Of a DNA stretch of 36,751 nt, positions 17,940-26,401 are shown piece by piece (positions within the stretch are counted from its first letter, which is position 1; every line of letters begins with the position of its first letter). Source of the DNA: Rhodocyclaceae bacterium (GTDB lineage: Bacteria > Pseudomonadota > Gammaproteobacteria > Burkholderiales > Rhodocyclaceae). The translations under genes were made by a program, and so were the position numbers. Location: positions 1 through 36,751 of the forward strand of contig JAFZMK010000271.1 of assembly GCA_017553285.1 (NCBI GenBank), in the 5' to 3' direction. The notes under the pieces are model-generated. The model was not told where the DNA came from. It searched no databases and was given only the letters and a program-made list of their open reading frames with translations.

Positions 17940-18758
17940 ATGTCCCGAATCGCATCCACCTTTGCACATCTGCGCCAGCAAGGCCGCCGCGCGCTGATTC
18001 CGTTTCTCACCGCCGGTTTTCCCGACCGGGAACACACCGTGCCGCTCATGCACACGCTGGTCGAACACGGCGCGGACATCATCGAACTGGGCGTGCCGTT
18101 TTCCGACCCGATGGCCGACGGCCCGGTCATCCAGCGCGCCAGCGAACAGGCGATTGCCGGCAGCATGACGCTGGCGCGCGTGTTTGATTGCGTCGCCCAG
18201 TTTCGCCAGCAGAACGCGCACACGCCCGTGGTGCTGATGGGCTATGCCAACCCGATTGAGGCGATGGGCTACCCGACCTTTATCCAGCACGCGCAAGATG
18301 CGGGCGTCGATGGCGTGCTCACCGTCGACTACCCGCCGCAGGAATGCACCGAGTTTGCCGCCGCGCTCGCTGCCGCCGAAATCGACCCCATCTTTTTGCT
18401 CGCGCCCACGTCCACCGAGGCGCGCCTGCACGAAGTCGCCGCCGCCGGGCGCGGGTATCTGTATTACGTCTCGCTCATCGGTGTGACCGGCGCAGCAACG
18501 CTGAATACTGCCGCCGTGAGCGCGCGCATTCCCGCCATCCGCGCCGCCACCGGGCTGCCGGTGGCGGTGGGCTTTGGCGTGCGCGATGCCGCCTCAGCGC
18601 AAAAAATCGGCGCTGCCGCCGATGGCGTCATCATCGGCAGCCGTCTGATTGAAATTCTTGAAGCCGCCAGCGATACCCCGGCAATGCACCGGGCTGCGGG
18701 CGAATTTCTCGGCAGTCTGCGCACTGCCCTTGACCAACTTCACGGAGCCGCCCAATGA
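17940..18758 (+). CDS. trpA: Tryptophan synthase alpha chain
   Basis: TrpA cleaves indole-glycerol phosphate and channels indole to TrpB. The 272-residue TIM barrel has its two catalytic acids at Glu49 ([10 protein letters not shown]) and Asp60 ([10 protein letters not shown]), exactly the numbering of the enterobacterial enzyme. The gene begins 9 bases after trpB, and its stop overlaps the accD start by 4 bases. trpE, trpG, trpD and trpC are not in the window, so the pathway is split. Confidence 0.97.
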   Translation: MSRIASTFAHLRQQGRRALIPFLTAGFPDREHTVPLMHTLVEHGADIIELGVPFSDPMADGPVIQRASEQAIAGSMTLARVFDCVAQFRQQNAHTPVVLMGYANPIEAMGYPTFIQHAQDAGVDGVLTVDYPPQECTEFAAALAAAEIDPIFLLAPTSTEARLHEVAAAGRGYLYYVSLIGVTGAATLNTAAVSARIPAIRAATGLPVAVGFGVRDAASAQKIGAAADGVIIGSRLIEILEAASDTPAMHRAAGEFLGSLRTALDQLHGAAQ

Positions 18759-19621
18759 ACTGGCTTTCCCGCATCCTGCCGCCGCGCATCCAGAAGTCCG
18801 ATTCAAAAAAATCCATCCCCGAAGGGCTGTGGCTCAAATGCAAGGGCTGCGAGACGGTGCTCTACCGCACCGAACTGGAAAAAAACCTTTTCGTCTGCCC
18901 GCGCTGCAATCATCACCTGCGCATCGGCGCGCGCGCGCGTTTGCTTGCGCTGCTGGATGAAGACGCCGAGCGCGTGGAAATCGCCGCCGGTGTGCAGACG
19001 CAAGACCCGCTGCGCTTTCGCGATTCGCGCAAATATCCGGACCGCGTTGCCGACGCGCGCAAGGCCGCCAATGAGAGCGAAGCCCTCGTCGTGCTCAGCG
19101 GCCACCTGCACGGGCGGCCACTGGTGGCGGGCGCGTTTGAGTTCAACTTCATGGGCGGCTCGATGGGTTCGGTGGTCGGTGAGCGTTTCGTGCGCGGCGT
19201 GCTGGAAGCCGAACGGCGCGGCGCGCCTTTTGTCTGCTTTACCGCCTCGGGCGGGGCGCGGATGCAGGAAGGCTTGCTCTCGCTGATGCAGATGAGCAAA
19301 ACCACCGCCGCGCTGCGCCGTCTGGCGCAGCGGCGCTTGCCCTTCATCAGCGTGCTCACCGACCCGACCACCGGCGGTGTCTCGGCCAGTTTCGCCTTCA
19401 TGGGCGACATCGTGCTGGCCGAACCCGGCGCGCTGATTGGCTTTGCCGGCCCGCGCGTCATCGAGCAAACGGTGCGCGAAACACTGCCCGAAGGCTTCCA
19501 GCGCGCGGAATTTTTGCTGCAAAAAGGCGCGGTAGACGGCATTGTCGACCGGCGCGAGATGCGCGACAAACTCGCGCATCTCATCGCCTTGCTGCACCCG
19601 CAATCGCAGCCCGCCGCCTGA
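18755..19621 (+). CDS. accD: Acetyl-CoA carboxylase carboxyltransferase subunit beta
   Basis: AccD with AccA transfers carboxyl from biotin to acetyl-CoA, making malonyl-CoA for fatty acids. The 288 residues include the N-terminal zinc ribbon with Cys29, Cys32, Cys48 and Cys51 (CKGC and CPRC). The crotonase-like carboxyltransferase domain contains the oxyanion-hole segments [11 protein letters not shown] and [17 protein letters not shown]. The ATG overlaps the trpA stop. The trpA-accD-folC order is an old proteobacterial arrangement. Confidence 0.97.
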   Translation: MNWLSRILPPRIQKSDSKKSIPEGLWLKCKGCETVLYRTELEKNLFVCPRCNHHLRIGARARLLALLDEDAERVEIAAGVQTQDPLRFRDSRKYPDRVADARKAANESEALVVLSGHLHGRPLVAGAFEFNFMGGSMGSVVGERFVRGVLEAERRGAPFVCFTASGGARMQEGLLSLMQMSKTTAALRRLAQRRLPFISVLTDPTTGGVSASFAFMGDIVLAEPGALIGFAGPRVIEQTVRETLPEGFQRAEFLLQKGAVDGIVDRREMRDKLAHLIALLHPQSQPAA

Positions 19622-19632
19622 GCCACGCCACC

Positions 19633-20940
19633 ATGACCGCCGCCCCGCACACGCTGGCCGACTGGCTGGCGACGCTGGAAGCGCGCCACGCAGCCGCGCC
19701 CATCCAGCTTGGCCTGGAGCGCGTGCGCGCCGTCTGGCAACGGCTGGCGGGCGAATCTCCCCGTCTGCCGCCCATTTTCACCGTCGCGGGCACCAACGGC
19801 AAAGGCTCCACCTGCGCCATGCTGGACGCCATCTTGCGCGCCGCAGGTCAGCACATCGCCCGTTATAGTTCGCCGCATTTGCTCGACTACACCGAGCGCG
19901 TGTGCATCGACGGCGTGCCCGCCGATGCCGCCACACTCGCCGCCGCTTACGCCGCCGTGGAAGCCGCGCGCGGCGACACGCCGCTGACCTACTTTGAACA
20001 CGGCACGCTCGCCGCCTGGCACTATTTTCTGCACCCGCCCGTCGGCACGCCCGTGCCCGAAGTCTGGGTGCTGGAAGTGGGCATGGGCGGGCGGCTCGAT
20101 GCCGTCAATATTCTGGATGCCGACTGCGCCATCGTCACCAGCGTCGCCCTTGACCACACCGATTTTCTGGGCGCCGACCGCGAAGCCATTGGGCGCGAAA
20201 AAAGCGGCATTTTTCGCGCCCAGCGTCCCGCCATCTGCGGCGATGCACAGCCGCCGGAATCGCTCATCGCGCACGCGCAGCAGGTTGGCGCGCCGCTATG
20301 GGTGCTCGGACAAGACTTTGGTTTTGAAAACGAAGGCATTCAGTGGCGCTACTGGCGGCGCAGCGCCCCGGGCGGCGCGGGCATCAACAAACGCGGCGGG
20401 CTGGCGCATCCGGCGCTGCGCGGCGCGCATCAACTCATCAACGCCGCCATCGCGCTCACCGCGCTGGATACTTTGCGCGAACGTCTGCCCTGCCCGATGC
20501 AGGCGGTGCGGCAAGGCTTGATGCAGGTTCAGCTTGCCGGACGTTTCCAGACCCTGCCCGGTCGCCCCACCATTGTGCTGGACGTGGCGCACAACCCGCA
20601 GGCCGCGCGCGTGCTGGCGCAGGCACTGGGGCAGACGTTTTCCCCGCACACCCGCGCCGTCTTCGCCATGCTCGCCGATAAAGACATCGACGGCGTCATT
20701 CAGGCAATCGCCCCGCGCATCGACCACTGGCACGTCGCACCCCTGCCCGGCCCGCGCGGACTGGATGGCGAGCGTCTGGCAAACGCCGTGCGCGCCCACA
20801 GCAATGCGCCCGTAGAAGTTGCCGAAAGTGCCGCCGCCGCCTTTGCGCAAGCGCGTGAAGCCATCGGCGACAATGATAGAATCGTCGCCTTCGGCTCGTT
20901 TCTGACCGTCGCAGAAGTCCTGCGAACCCTCCAGCCCTAA
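19633..20940 (+). CDS. folC: Bifunctional dihydrofolate/folylpolyglutamate synthase
   Basis: FolC adds glutamate to dihydropteroate and then to folates, producing polyglutamylated cofactors. The 435-residue Mur-ligase-type protein has the ATP loop GTNGKGST at residues 53-60, the following YSSPHLLDYTERV folate/metal segment, the central EVGMGGRLDAVN motif and the C-terminal LDVAHNPQAARVL ligase motif. The ATG is 11 bases after the accD stop. Nothing unusual is seen. Confidence 0.96.
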   Translation: MTAAPHTLADWLATLEARHAAAPIQLGLERVRAVWQRLAGESPRLPPIFTVAGTNGKGSTCAMLDAILRAAGQHIARYSSPHLLDYTERVCIDGVPADAATLAAAYAAVEAARGDTPLTYFEHGTLAAWHYFLHPPVGTPVPEVWVLEVGMGGRLDAVNILDADCAIVTSVALDHTDFLGADREAIGREKSGIFRAQRPAICGDAQPPESLIAHAQQVGAPLWVLGQDFGFENEGIQWRYWRRSAPGGAGINKRGGLAHPALRGAHQLINAAIALTALDTLRERLPCPMQAVRQGLMQVQLAGRFQTLPGRPTIVLDVAHNPQAARVLAQALGQTFSPHTRAVFAMLADKDIDGVIQAIAPRIDHWHVAPLPGPRGLDGERLANAVRAHSNAPVEVAESAAAAFAQAREAIGDNDRIVAFGSFLTVAEVLRTLQP

Positions 20941-20961
20941 CCCTGCCGTGGAGCCTTGCCC

Positions 20962-21819
20962 GTGCCCGACAATGCCGACATCGACCTGAAAAAACGCGCC
21001 CGCCGCCGTCTGGTCGGCGCCATTGCCCTTGTGCTGCTCGCCGCACTCATCCTGCCTTCGCTGATGGATTCCGAACCGGCGCTGCCCGAAGGCGAGCTGA
21101 ACATCAGCATTCCCGACATGCCCGCGCCGCCGCCCGAAGAGCAACTCGCCGCCGCCGCGCCGGAAACTGCCGCGCCGCAGCCGTCTGCCGAAGCCAGCGG
21201 CACCATCACGCCGAGCGCCGCACCCGCCGCGCCGGAAGACGCGCAGCAAGACGAAGAAGCCATGCCGCTGCCCGCGTCCGTCTCCGCCTCCGACGCCCCC
21301 GCCCCCGCGCCTGCCGCGCCGGTGAAAGAAACGCCCTCTGCCGCGCAGACTGCGCCGCTCGCGCCGCTGGCACCGCTCGCCCCGGCAACCACGCCCGAAG
21401 CAGCCGCGCCCGCGCCCGCCGCGCCGGTAAAAGAAGAAACGCCCAAGGCGGAAAAACCGGCGCAAAAACCCAAGCCCGACACCAACAAAGCGCAAACCGA
21501 CAAGGCCGAGCGCGAACGCGCCGCCGCCGCGCTGGAAGGGCGCAAACCCGCCGCCGCGCCCAAAGCCAGCGACAAAGCGGGTAGCGACGGCAAGCGTTAC
21601 CTCGTGCAGGTCGCCGCCGTCTCCAACGCCGACAAGGCGAAAAGCATCGTCGCCACGCTGCGCAAAAGCGGTTTCAACGCCTACACCGAAAAGGCGGGCG
21701 AGCTGACCCGCATCCGCGTCAGCGGCTACAACAGCCGCGAAGCGGCGGAACAGGCGGCGGAAAAAATCCGCAACCTGAAAGCCGACGTCAACTTCTCGCC
21801 CTCCGTCCAGCCCCAGTGA
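20962..21819 (+). CDS. SPOR-domain protein, DedD-like
   Basis: The 285-residue protein has a basic N-terminus, one membrane span (about residues 16-33), a long Ala/Pro-rich periplasmic spacer and a C-terminal SPOR domain (about residues 210-285, KRYLVQVAAVSNADKAKSI). SPOR domains bind denuded glycan strands at the division septum; the location between folC and cvpA matches DedD of other proteobacteria. The GTG at 20962 is favoured because GGAG (20950-20953) is 8 bases before it, while an in-frame TTG at 20956 would be too close. Confidence 0.87.
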   Translation: MPDNADIDLKKRARRRLVGAIALVLLAALILPSLMDSEPALPEGELNISIPDMPAPPPEEQLAAAAPETAAPQPSAEASGTITPSAAPAAPEDAQQDEEAMPLPASVSASDAPAPAPAAPVKETPSAAQTAPLAPLAPLAPATTPEAAAPAPAAPVKEETPKAEKPAQKPKPDTNKAQTDKAERERAAAALEGRKPAAAPKASDKAGSDGKRYLVQVAAVSNADKAKSIVATLRKSGFNAYTEKAGELTRIRVSGYNSREAAEQAAEKIRNLKADVNFSPSVQPQ

Positions 21820-21841
21820 CCTTTTTCCGGAAGCCGCCACG

Positions 21842-22408
21842 GTGCCGCCAGTCGATTCTTCTTCCGTGCTCACGTTTTTCGACTACGCGGTCATGGCCAT
21901 TCTGGCGCTGTCCGCAGTAGTCGGCGCATGGCGCGGGCTGGTGAGCGAGGTCGTCGCGCTGTTTTCCTGGCTGGTGGCGCTGGCTGCCGCCTGGTTCTGG
22001 TCGCCGCTGGCCGCGCGCGTGCTGGCAGGCAGTATCGCGGACGACGGCTGGCGGCATGTTGCCGGGTTTGCGCTGATTTTTCTCGGCGTCCTGCTGCTGG
22101 CGGGGCTGTTGCGCTATCTGCTGCGCAAACTCATCCGCACGCTGGGGCTGCGCCCGGTCGACCGCCTCTTCGGGCTGTTTTTCGGTATTGTACGGGGCGT
22201 GGTCATCGTGCTGGCGCTCTTTCTGGGCGGCAAACTCATCGGGCTGGCGCAAGACCCTTCCTGGCGCAATTCGCTGTTCGCGCCGCAAATTGACGCCGCC
22301 ATTCACACCCACCTGCTGCCCCTGCTGCCCCCCGAACTGAACAAGCATTTGCCACCAGACCTGTTTGTGCCGCAGCCTGCGGCATCCATCCCGCCCTCGA
22401 CCACGTAA
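21842..22408 (+). CDS. cvpA: CvpA family membrane protein
   Basis: CvpA proteins are inner-membrane proteins first linked to colicin V production and usually encoded before purF. The 188-residue protein has four hydrophobic segments (about residues 13-31, 37-55, 72-91 and 113-133). The first loop WRGLVSEVV fits the conserved family box. The start is a GTG at 21842 preceded by CGGAAG. The exact cellular role is not settled; envelope homeostasis has been proposed for the family. Confidence 0.9.
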   Translation: MPPVDSSSVLTFFDYAVMAILALSAVVGAWRGLVSEVVALFSWLVALAAAWFWSPLAARVLAGSIADDGWRHVAGFALIFLGVLLLAGLLRYLLRKLIRTLGLRPVDRLFGLFFGIVRGVVIVLALFLGGKLIGLAQDPSWRNSLFAPQIDAAIHTHLLPLLPPELNKHLPPDLFVPQPAASIPPSTT

Positions 22409-22426
22409 AACATAGGAACCCCTACC

Positions 22427-23950
22427 ATGTGCGGAATCATCGGAGTCGTCGCCAACTCTCCGGTCAACCAGTTGCTCTACGACGGTCTGCAAGTGCTGCA
22501 ACATCGCGGCCAGGATGCCGCCGGCATTGCCACCACCGACGGCAAGCGTTTTTTCATGCACAAAGGCCCCGGGCTGGTGCGCGACGTGTTCCACACCCGC
22601 AACATGCGCAACCTCACCGGCAACATGGGCATCGGGCACGTGCGCTATCCCACGGCGGGCGCAGCGCGCGACCCTGCCGAGGCACAGCCCTTCTACGTCA
22701 ACTCCCCCTTCGGCCTGCTGCTGGCGCATAACGGCAACCTCACCAACACCGAAGAACTCAAGCGCGAGATTTATCTCACCGACCTGCGCCACATCAACAC
22801 CAATTCTGACTCCGAAGTGCTGCTCAACGTGCTCGCCCACGAATTGCAGGCGGCCAGCAGCGGCGTGCGTCTGGATGACGAAGCCATCTTCCGCGCCGTC
22901 TCGCGCGTGCACCAGCGCTGCCGGGGTGCGTATGCGGTGATTGTCATGATTGCCGGTGTCGGCCTGCTGGCGTTTCGCGACCCTTACGGCATCCGCCCGC
23001 TGATTTTCGGGCGCAACGACGGCGAAGACGGCGCCCAGCCGCAGTGGCTGATTGCCTCGGAATCGGTGGCGCTGGACGTAATCGGCTATCGCATGGTGCG
23101 CGACGTTGCCCCCGGCGAAGCCGTGCTGATTTCTGCCGACGGGCACTTTCGCAGCCGCCAGTGCGCCGCCCACACGCTGCACACGCCCTGCATGTTTGAA
23201 TACGTCTATCTGGCGCGCCCCGACTCGGTCATCGACGGCATTTCCGTCTATGAATCGCGCGTCAAGATGGGCGAATACCTCGCCCAGCGCCTGCGCACCA
23301 CGCTGCCGCACGCGAAAATCGACGTCATCATCCCGATTCCCGACTCCAGCCGTCCGGCGGCGCTCTCGCTGGCCAGCCGTCTGGGGCTGCCGTACCGCGA
23401 AGGGTTCGTGAAAAACCGCTACATTGGCCGCACCTTCATCATGCCCGGGCAGGCGGTGCGCAAAAAATCCGTGCGCCAAAAGCTCAACGCCATCCCGCAG
23501 GAATTTCGCGGCAAATCTGTGCTGCTCGTCGATGACTCCATCGTGCGCGGCACCACCAGCCGCGAAATCGTGCAGATGGCGCGCGATTCGGGCGCGCGCG
23601 AAGTCTATCTGGCCAGCGCCGCGCCGCCGGTGCGCTTTGCCAACGTCTATGGCATCGACATGCCCACCCGCAGCGAACTCATCGCCGCCGAGCACGACGA
23701 AGAAGAAATCTGCCGCGAAATCGGCGCCGACGGTCTCATCTATCAAGACCTGGAAGACCTCAAAGCCGCCGTCAGCGCGGTCAATCCGTCCATCTGCCGC
23801 TTTGAAACCTCCTGTTTTGATGGTCGCTACGTCACCGGCGACATCACCGACGAATATCTGTTCGACATCGAACAACTGCGCAACAACCCGCCGCCCGCCC
23901 CCAACCACAGCGGTCAGCTTGACCTCAACCTCGGCGACACCGACAACTGA
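22427..23950 (+). CDS. purF: Amidophosphoribosyltransferase
   Basis: PurF makes phosphoribosylamine from PRPP and glutamine, the first committed step in purine synthesis. The 507-residue enzyme starts MCGIIGVV: after removal of Met, Cys2 is the glutaminase nucleophile. RYPTAG and HNGNLTN belong to the Ntn-hydrolase domain, and VLLVDDSIVRGTTSREIV is the PRPP-binding loop of the phosphoribosyltransferase domain. AGGAA precedes the ATG. The cvpA-purF pairing is widely conserved. Confidence 0.97.
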   Translation: MCGIIGVVANSPVNQLLYDGLQVLQHRGQDAAGIATTDGKRFFMHKGPGLVRDVFHTRNMRNLTGNMGIGHVRYPTAGAARDPAEAQPFYVNSPFGLLLAHNGNLTNTEELKREIYLTDLRHINTNSDSEVLLNVLAHELQAASSGVRLDDEAIFRAVSRVHQRCRGAYAVIVMIAGVGLLAFRDPYGIRPLIFGRNDGEDGAQPQWLIASESVALDVIGYRMVRDVAPGEAVLISADGHFRSRQCAAHTLHTPCMFEYVYLARPDSVIDGISVYESRVKMGEYLAQRLRTTLPHAKIDVIIPIPDSSRPAALSLASRLGLPYREGFVKNRYIGRTFIMPGQAVRKKSVRQKLNAIPQEFRGKSVLLVDDSIVRGTTSREIVQMARDSGAREVYLASAAPPVRFANVYGIDMPTRSELIAAEHDEEEICREIGADGLIYQDLEDLKAAVSAVNPSICRFETSCFDGRYVTGDITDEYLFDIEQLRNNPPPAPNHSGQLDLNLGDTDN

Positions 23951-23985
23951 CAACCAACCACAAACCACAAACCACACACACAACC
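23949..23985 (+). promoter_or_regulatory. CA-rich low-complexity leader of metZ
   Basis: The 35 bases between the purF stop and the metZ ATG are almost only A and C, built from repeats of ACAAACC and CACA. There is no purine-rich ribosome-binding site. Such an unstructured leader could help initiation without Shine-Dalgarno pairing; that is inference. Confidence 0.5.
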
Positions 23986-25161
23986 ATGAACGAACACGCC
24001 CTCAGCATTGACACCCTTGCCGTGCGCGCAGGCTCCCTGCGCAGCGAATTTGGCGAACACAGCGAAGCGCTGTTTCTGACCTCCAGCTTTGCCTACCGCA
24101 ACGCCGCTGAGGCCGCCGCGCGCTTTGCCGAAGACGACGCCTACGTCTATTCGCGCTTTTCCAACCCCAACATCACCATGCTGCAATCGCGCCTTGCCGC
24201 GCTGGAAGGCGGCGAAGATGCCGTCGTCACCGCCTCGGGCATGTCGGCGGTGCTGGCGCTGGTGCTGGCGCTGCTCAAATCGGGCGACCATCTGGTCGCC
24301 TCGCAGGGGCTGTTTGCCTCCACGCAGCAGATGTTTGCCACCTGGCTGCCGCGTTTTGGCATTGAATGCGATTTTGCCCAACCCACCGACCTCGAATCGT
24401 GGCGCGCCGCCGTGCGCCCGAACACGCGGCTGTTTTTTGCCGAAACGCCTTCCAATCCCTGCATGGACATCGTCGACATCGCCGCCGTCGCCGACATTGC
24501 CCACCGCAACAGCGCCCGGCTGGTCATCGACAATTCCTTCTGCACGCCCATTTTGCAGCGCCCGCTGACGCTGGGCGCAGACATCGTCATGCACTCTGCC
24601 ACCAAGATGATGGACGGCCAAGGGCGCGTACTCGGCGGCGCATTGGTCGGCAAACGCGCCGACATTCAGGAAATCTACAAATTCCTGCGCACCACCGGCC
24701 CGGCGCTCTCGCCGTTTAACGCCTGGGTCATCCTCAAAGGGCTGGAAACCCTGCCCACCCGCATCGCCGCCGCCTGCGCCAGCGCGCAGGAACTGGCGCA
24801 ATGGCTGGAACACCAGCCCGGCGTGCGCCGCGTGCTCTACCCCGGTCTGCCCTCGCACCCGCAGCACGCGCTGGCCGCCCGCCAGCAACGTCTGGGCGGC
24901 AACCTCATCAGTTTTTCCCTCGAAGGCGGGCAAGCAGCGGCGTGGCGCTTCATCGACGCCACCCGCCTGTTTTCCATCACCGGCAATCTGGGCGACTCGC
25001 GCAGCACCATCACCCACCCCGCCAGCACCACGCACGGGCGGCTTGCCCCCGAAGTGCGCGAAGCCGCCGGCATTGATGACGGCATGATTCGTCTGTCCAT
25101 CGGGCTGGAAGCCACCGCCGACCTGCGCGCCGACCTCATCCGCGCCATCGGCGCCATCTAA
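23986..25161 (+). CDS. metZ: O-succinylhomoserine sulfhydrylase
   Basis: MetZ joins sulfide to O-succinylhomoserine to give homocysteine in methionine synthesis. The 391-residue protein is a Cys/Met-metabolism PLP enzyme. YSRFSNPN is the phosphate-binding segment, the cofactor lysine is Lys207 in HSATKMMDG, and the late SLGDSRSTITHPAST-like segment reads NLGDSRSTITHPAST. Its length and place after purF match MetZ of betaproteobacteria better than MetB or MetC. Substrate preference (O-succinyl versus O-acetyl) cannot be proven from the sequence. Confidence 0.92.
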   Translation: MNEHALSIDTLAVRAGSLRSEFGEHSEALFLTSSFAYRNAAEAAARFAEDDAYVYSRFSNPNITMLQSRLAALEGGEDAVVTASGMSAVLALVLALLKSGDHLVASQGLFASTQQMFATWLPRFGIECDFAQPTDLESWRAAVRPNTRLFFAETPSNPCMDIVDIAAVADIAHRNSARLVIDNSFCTPILQRPLTLGADIVMHSATKMMDGQGRVLGGALVGKRADIQEIYKFLRTTGPALSPFNAWVILKGLETLPTRIAAACASAQELAQWLEHQPGVRRVLYPGLPSHPQHALAARQQRLGGNLISFSLEGGQAAAWRFIDATRLFSITGNLGDSRSTITHPASTTHGRLAPEVREAAGIDDGMIRLSIGLEATADLRADLIRAIGAI

Positions 25162-25180
25162 CCGCCCGCCCACACAAAAA

Positions 25181-25204
25181 AACCGCCCACCCGGGCGGTT
25201 TTTT
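25181..25204 (+). terminator. Rho-independent terminator after metZ
   Basis: AACCGCCC (25181-25188) pairs with GGGCGGTT (25193-25200) around a 4-base loop; the run of T reaches 25204, and A residues precede the stem, so it may act in both directions. It closes the long truA-to-metZ run. Confidence 0.9.
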
Positions 25205-25380
25205 GCGCCCCGCACCCACACCGCACCCGCCGCCGCCATCGGTTTTCCGCCGCCCACGCCCCGCGCCCAGCGTCGTGTCCGGCGCAACCACCGTGGCATG
25301 TTCCGTGCGTCGGTGAATCCATAACTGCCCGGGGCGAACGATTGCGCCCTGCCGCGTGCAGCGGATGGAGTGCGATTTTT
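25205..25380. other. GC-rich gap without a recognised gene
   Basis: This 176-base stretch between the metZ terminator and the AT-rich control region shows no credible coding frame with a start and ribosome-binding site on either strand. I looked for a cobalamin-riboswitch B12 box because a tonB gene follows, and did not find one. It ends abruptly at a run of T. Confidence 0.5.
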
Positions 25381-25392
25381 TTCAATCACGGC

Positions 25393-25430
25393 AATTGTTT
25401 TGCGTTAAAATAAAAACAATTCTTGATAAC
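25393..25430 (+). promoter_or_regulatory. AT-rich inverted repeat and likely promoter of the tonB cassette
   Basis: AATTGTTTT (25393-25401) and AAAACAATT (25413-25421) are perfect 9-base inverted complements 11 bases apart. Between them TAAAAT (25406-25411) matches five of six -10 bases, and GATAAC (25425-25430) is a second -10-like box. The AT-rich block stands out from its GC-rich surroundings. It is a plausible repressor site, and Fur control would be usual for tonB genes, but a Fur-box alignment gave only 10 of 19 matches. Confidence 0.45.
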
Positions 25431-25452
25431 AAAGACAGGAGATCGCTTGCTC

Positions 25453-25581
25453 ATGCCGCAGAAAACCTCCGCTTCTTCTCGCCTGCGGGGCGCTCACCCG
25501 CATACAATCTTTGCGCCGTCGCGTCTGGTGTTGTATCTGGCGGGGGCGGCGCTGTTCATGCATCTGTTTTTGCTTCCCTGA
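25453..25581 (+). CDS. 42-residue single-span membrane microprotein upstream of tonB
   Basis: The frame runs from ATG 25453 to TGA 25581 and encodes MPQKTSASSRLRGAHP followed by a basic/neutral linker and the hydrophobic segment LVLYLAGAALFMHLFLLP at the end. AGGAG (25437-25441) lies 11 bases before the ATG; an in-frame TTG at 25447 is an alternative start. It ends 7 bases before the tonB ATG, which itself lacks a ribosome-binding site, so it may serve to couple translation, work as a small membrane protein, or both. No family is recognised, and it could be spurious. Confidence 0.45.
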   Translation: MPQKTSASSRLRGAHPHTIFAPSRLVLYLAGAALFMHLFLLP

Positions 25582-25588
25582 CCCGTTC

Positions 25589-26401
25589 ATGGCTGTGACG
25601 CTTGCTGATTCTTCGTCTTCGCGCCGCAAAGATTGGTCGTTCGCGCTGTTTGCTGCGCTGCTCGGTCATGCCTGCGCGGCGGCGGCGTTGCTGCACAGCG
25701 GCGTGTTCGCCGCACCGGCACCGGCGCTGCACTCGGGTTCCGAAACCGTGACGGTTGCGCTGATTGCCGCGCCCGCACCCGCCGCTGCTGCGCCAGCCGC
25801 GCCCACGCCAGAGCCTGCACAGGTGGCACAAGCTGAACCGAAACCTGTACCCAAACCCGCGCCCAAGCCGCCTGTACAAAAACCAAAACCCGCCCCTAAA
25901 CCCGTTGCGCAAGCCACGCCCAAACCCGCACCAAAACCCGCCCCCAAACCCGTTGCACAAGCCGCGCCGCAAACCGCATCCGAAACCATACCTGCGCCCG
26001 CAACGCCCGCCGCCGGGCAGCCCCAAGGCGGGCGCGGCCCCCTCGGGGGGCAGCGAATGACAGACGCGCAAAGCGCGGCTGGCATGAGCGTGGGGGCAGT
26101 ACAAATTACCGCTGCGCACTATCATGCCGACTATCTGCACAACCCGCCCGCGCCGTATCCGGCACTGTCGAAGCGGCTGGGCGAGGAAGGCACGGTGCGG
26201 CTGCGCGTGCGCGTCGGCGCCGATGGGCGCGCACTCATGGTGCGGCTGGCGGAAAGTTCTGGTTTTGCGCGGCTGGATGATTCCGCGCGCGAGACGGTTG
26301 CACAGTGGCGCTTCGTGCCCGCCCGGCGGGGGCAGGAGACCATGGAAAGCGAAATCATCGTCCCCATCATTTTCCGCCTGGAAGGAAACTCGCCCACATG
26401 A
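25589..26401 (+). CDS. tonB: TonB energy-transducing protein
   Basis: TonB transmits the energy of the proton gradient from ExbB-ExbD to outer-membrane receptors for iron chelates, cobalamin and similar ligands. The 270-residue protein has an N-terminal membrane anchor (about residues 16-38), a long periplasmic Pro-Lys-rich spacer with repeated PKPAPKPVAQA units, and a C-terminal TonB domain (about 185-265, YPALSKRLGEEGTVRLRVRV). No ribosome-binding site precedes the ATG at 25589. Its stop overlaps exbB by 4 bases. The receptor it serves is not in the window. Confidence 0.93.
   Translation: MAVTLADSSSSRRKDWSFALFAALLGHACAAAALLHSGVFAAPAPALHSGSETVTVALIAAPAPAAAAPAAPTPEPAQVAQAEPKPVPKPAPKPPVQKPKPAPKPVAQATPKPAPKPAPKPVAQAAPQTASETIPAPATPAAGQPQGGRGPLGGQRMTDAQSAAGMSVGAVQITAAHYHADYLHNPPAPYPALSKRLGEEGTVRLRVRVGADGRALMVRLAESSGFARLDDSARETVAQWRFVPARRGQETMESEIIVPIIFRLEGNSPT

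Noticed and set aside
21788-23983. 731-codon frame on the minus strand opposite cvpA and purF
   Set aside because: It spans several real genes on the other strand and has low-information composition without motifs.
25205-25380. Cobalamin riboswitch before tonB
   Set aside because: The segment GGTGAATCC recalls part of the riboswitch core, but the B12 box and the remaining conserved core were not found.
25158-25385. 75-codon minus-strand frame after metZ
   Set aside because: It runs through the metZ terminator, starts with a weak TTG-type codon without a ribosome-binding site, and has no recognisable features.
25405-25430. Classical Fur box
   Set aside because: My best alignment to the 19-base consensus gave only 10 matches, too few to claim.
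25840-25980. Tandem DNA repeats in tonB as a CRISPR or other array
   Set aside because: They encode the Pro-Lys spacer of TonB in frame and have no spacer structure.
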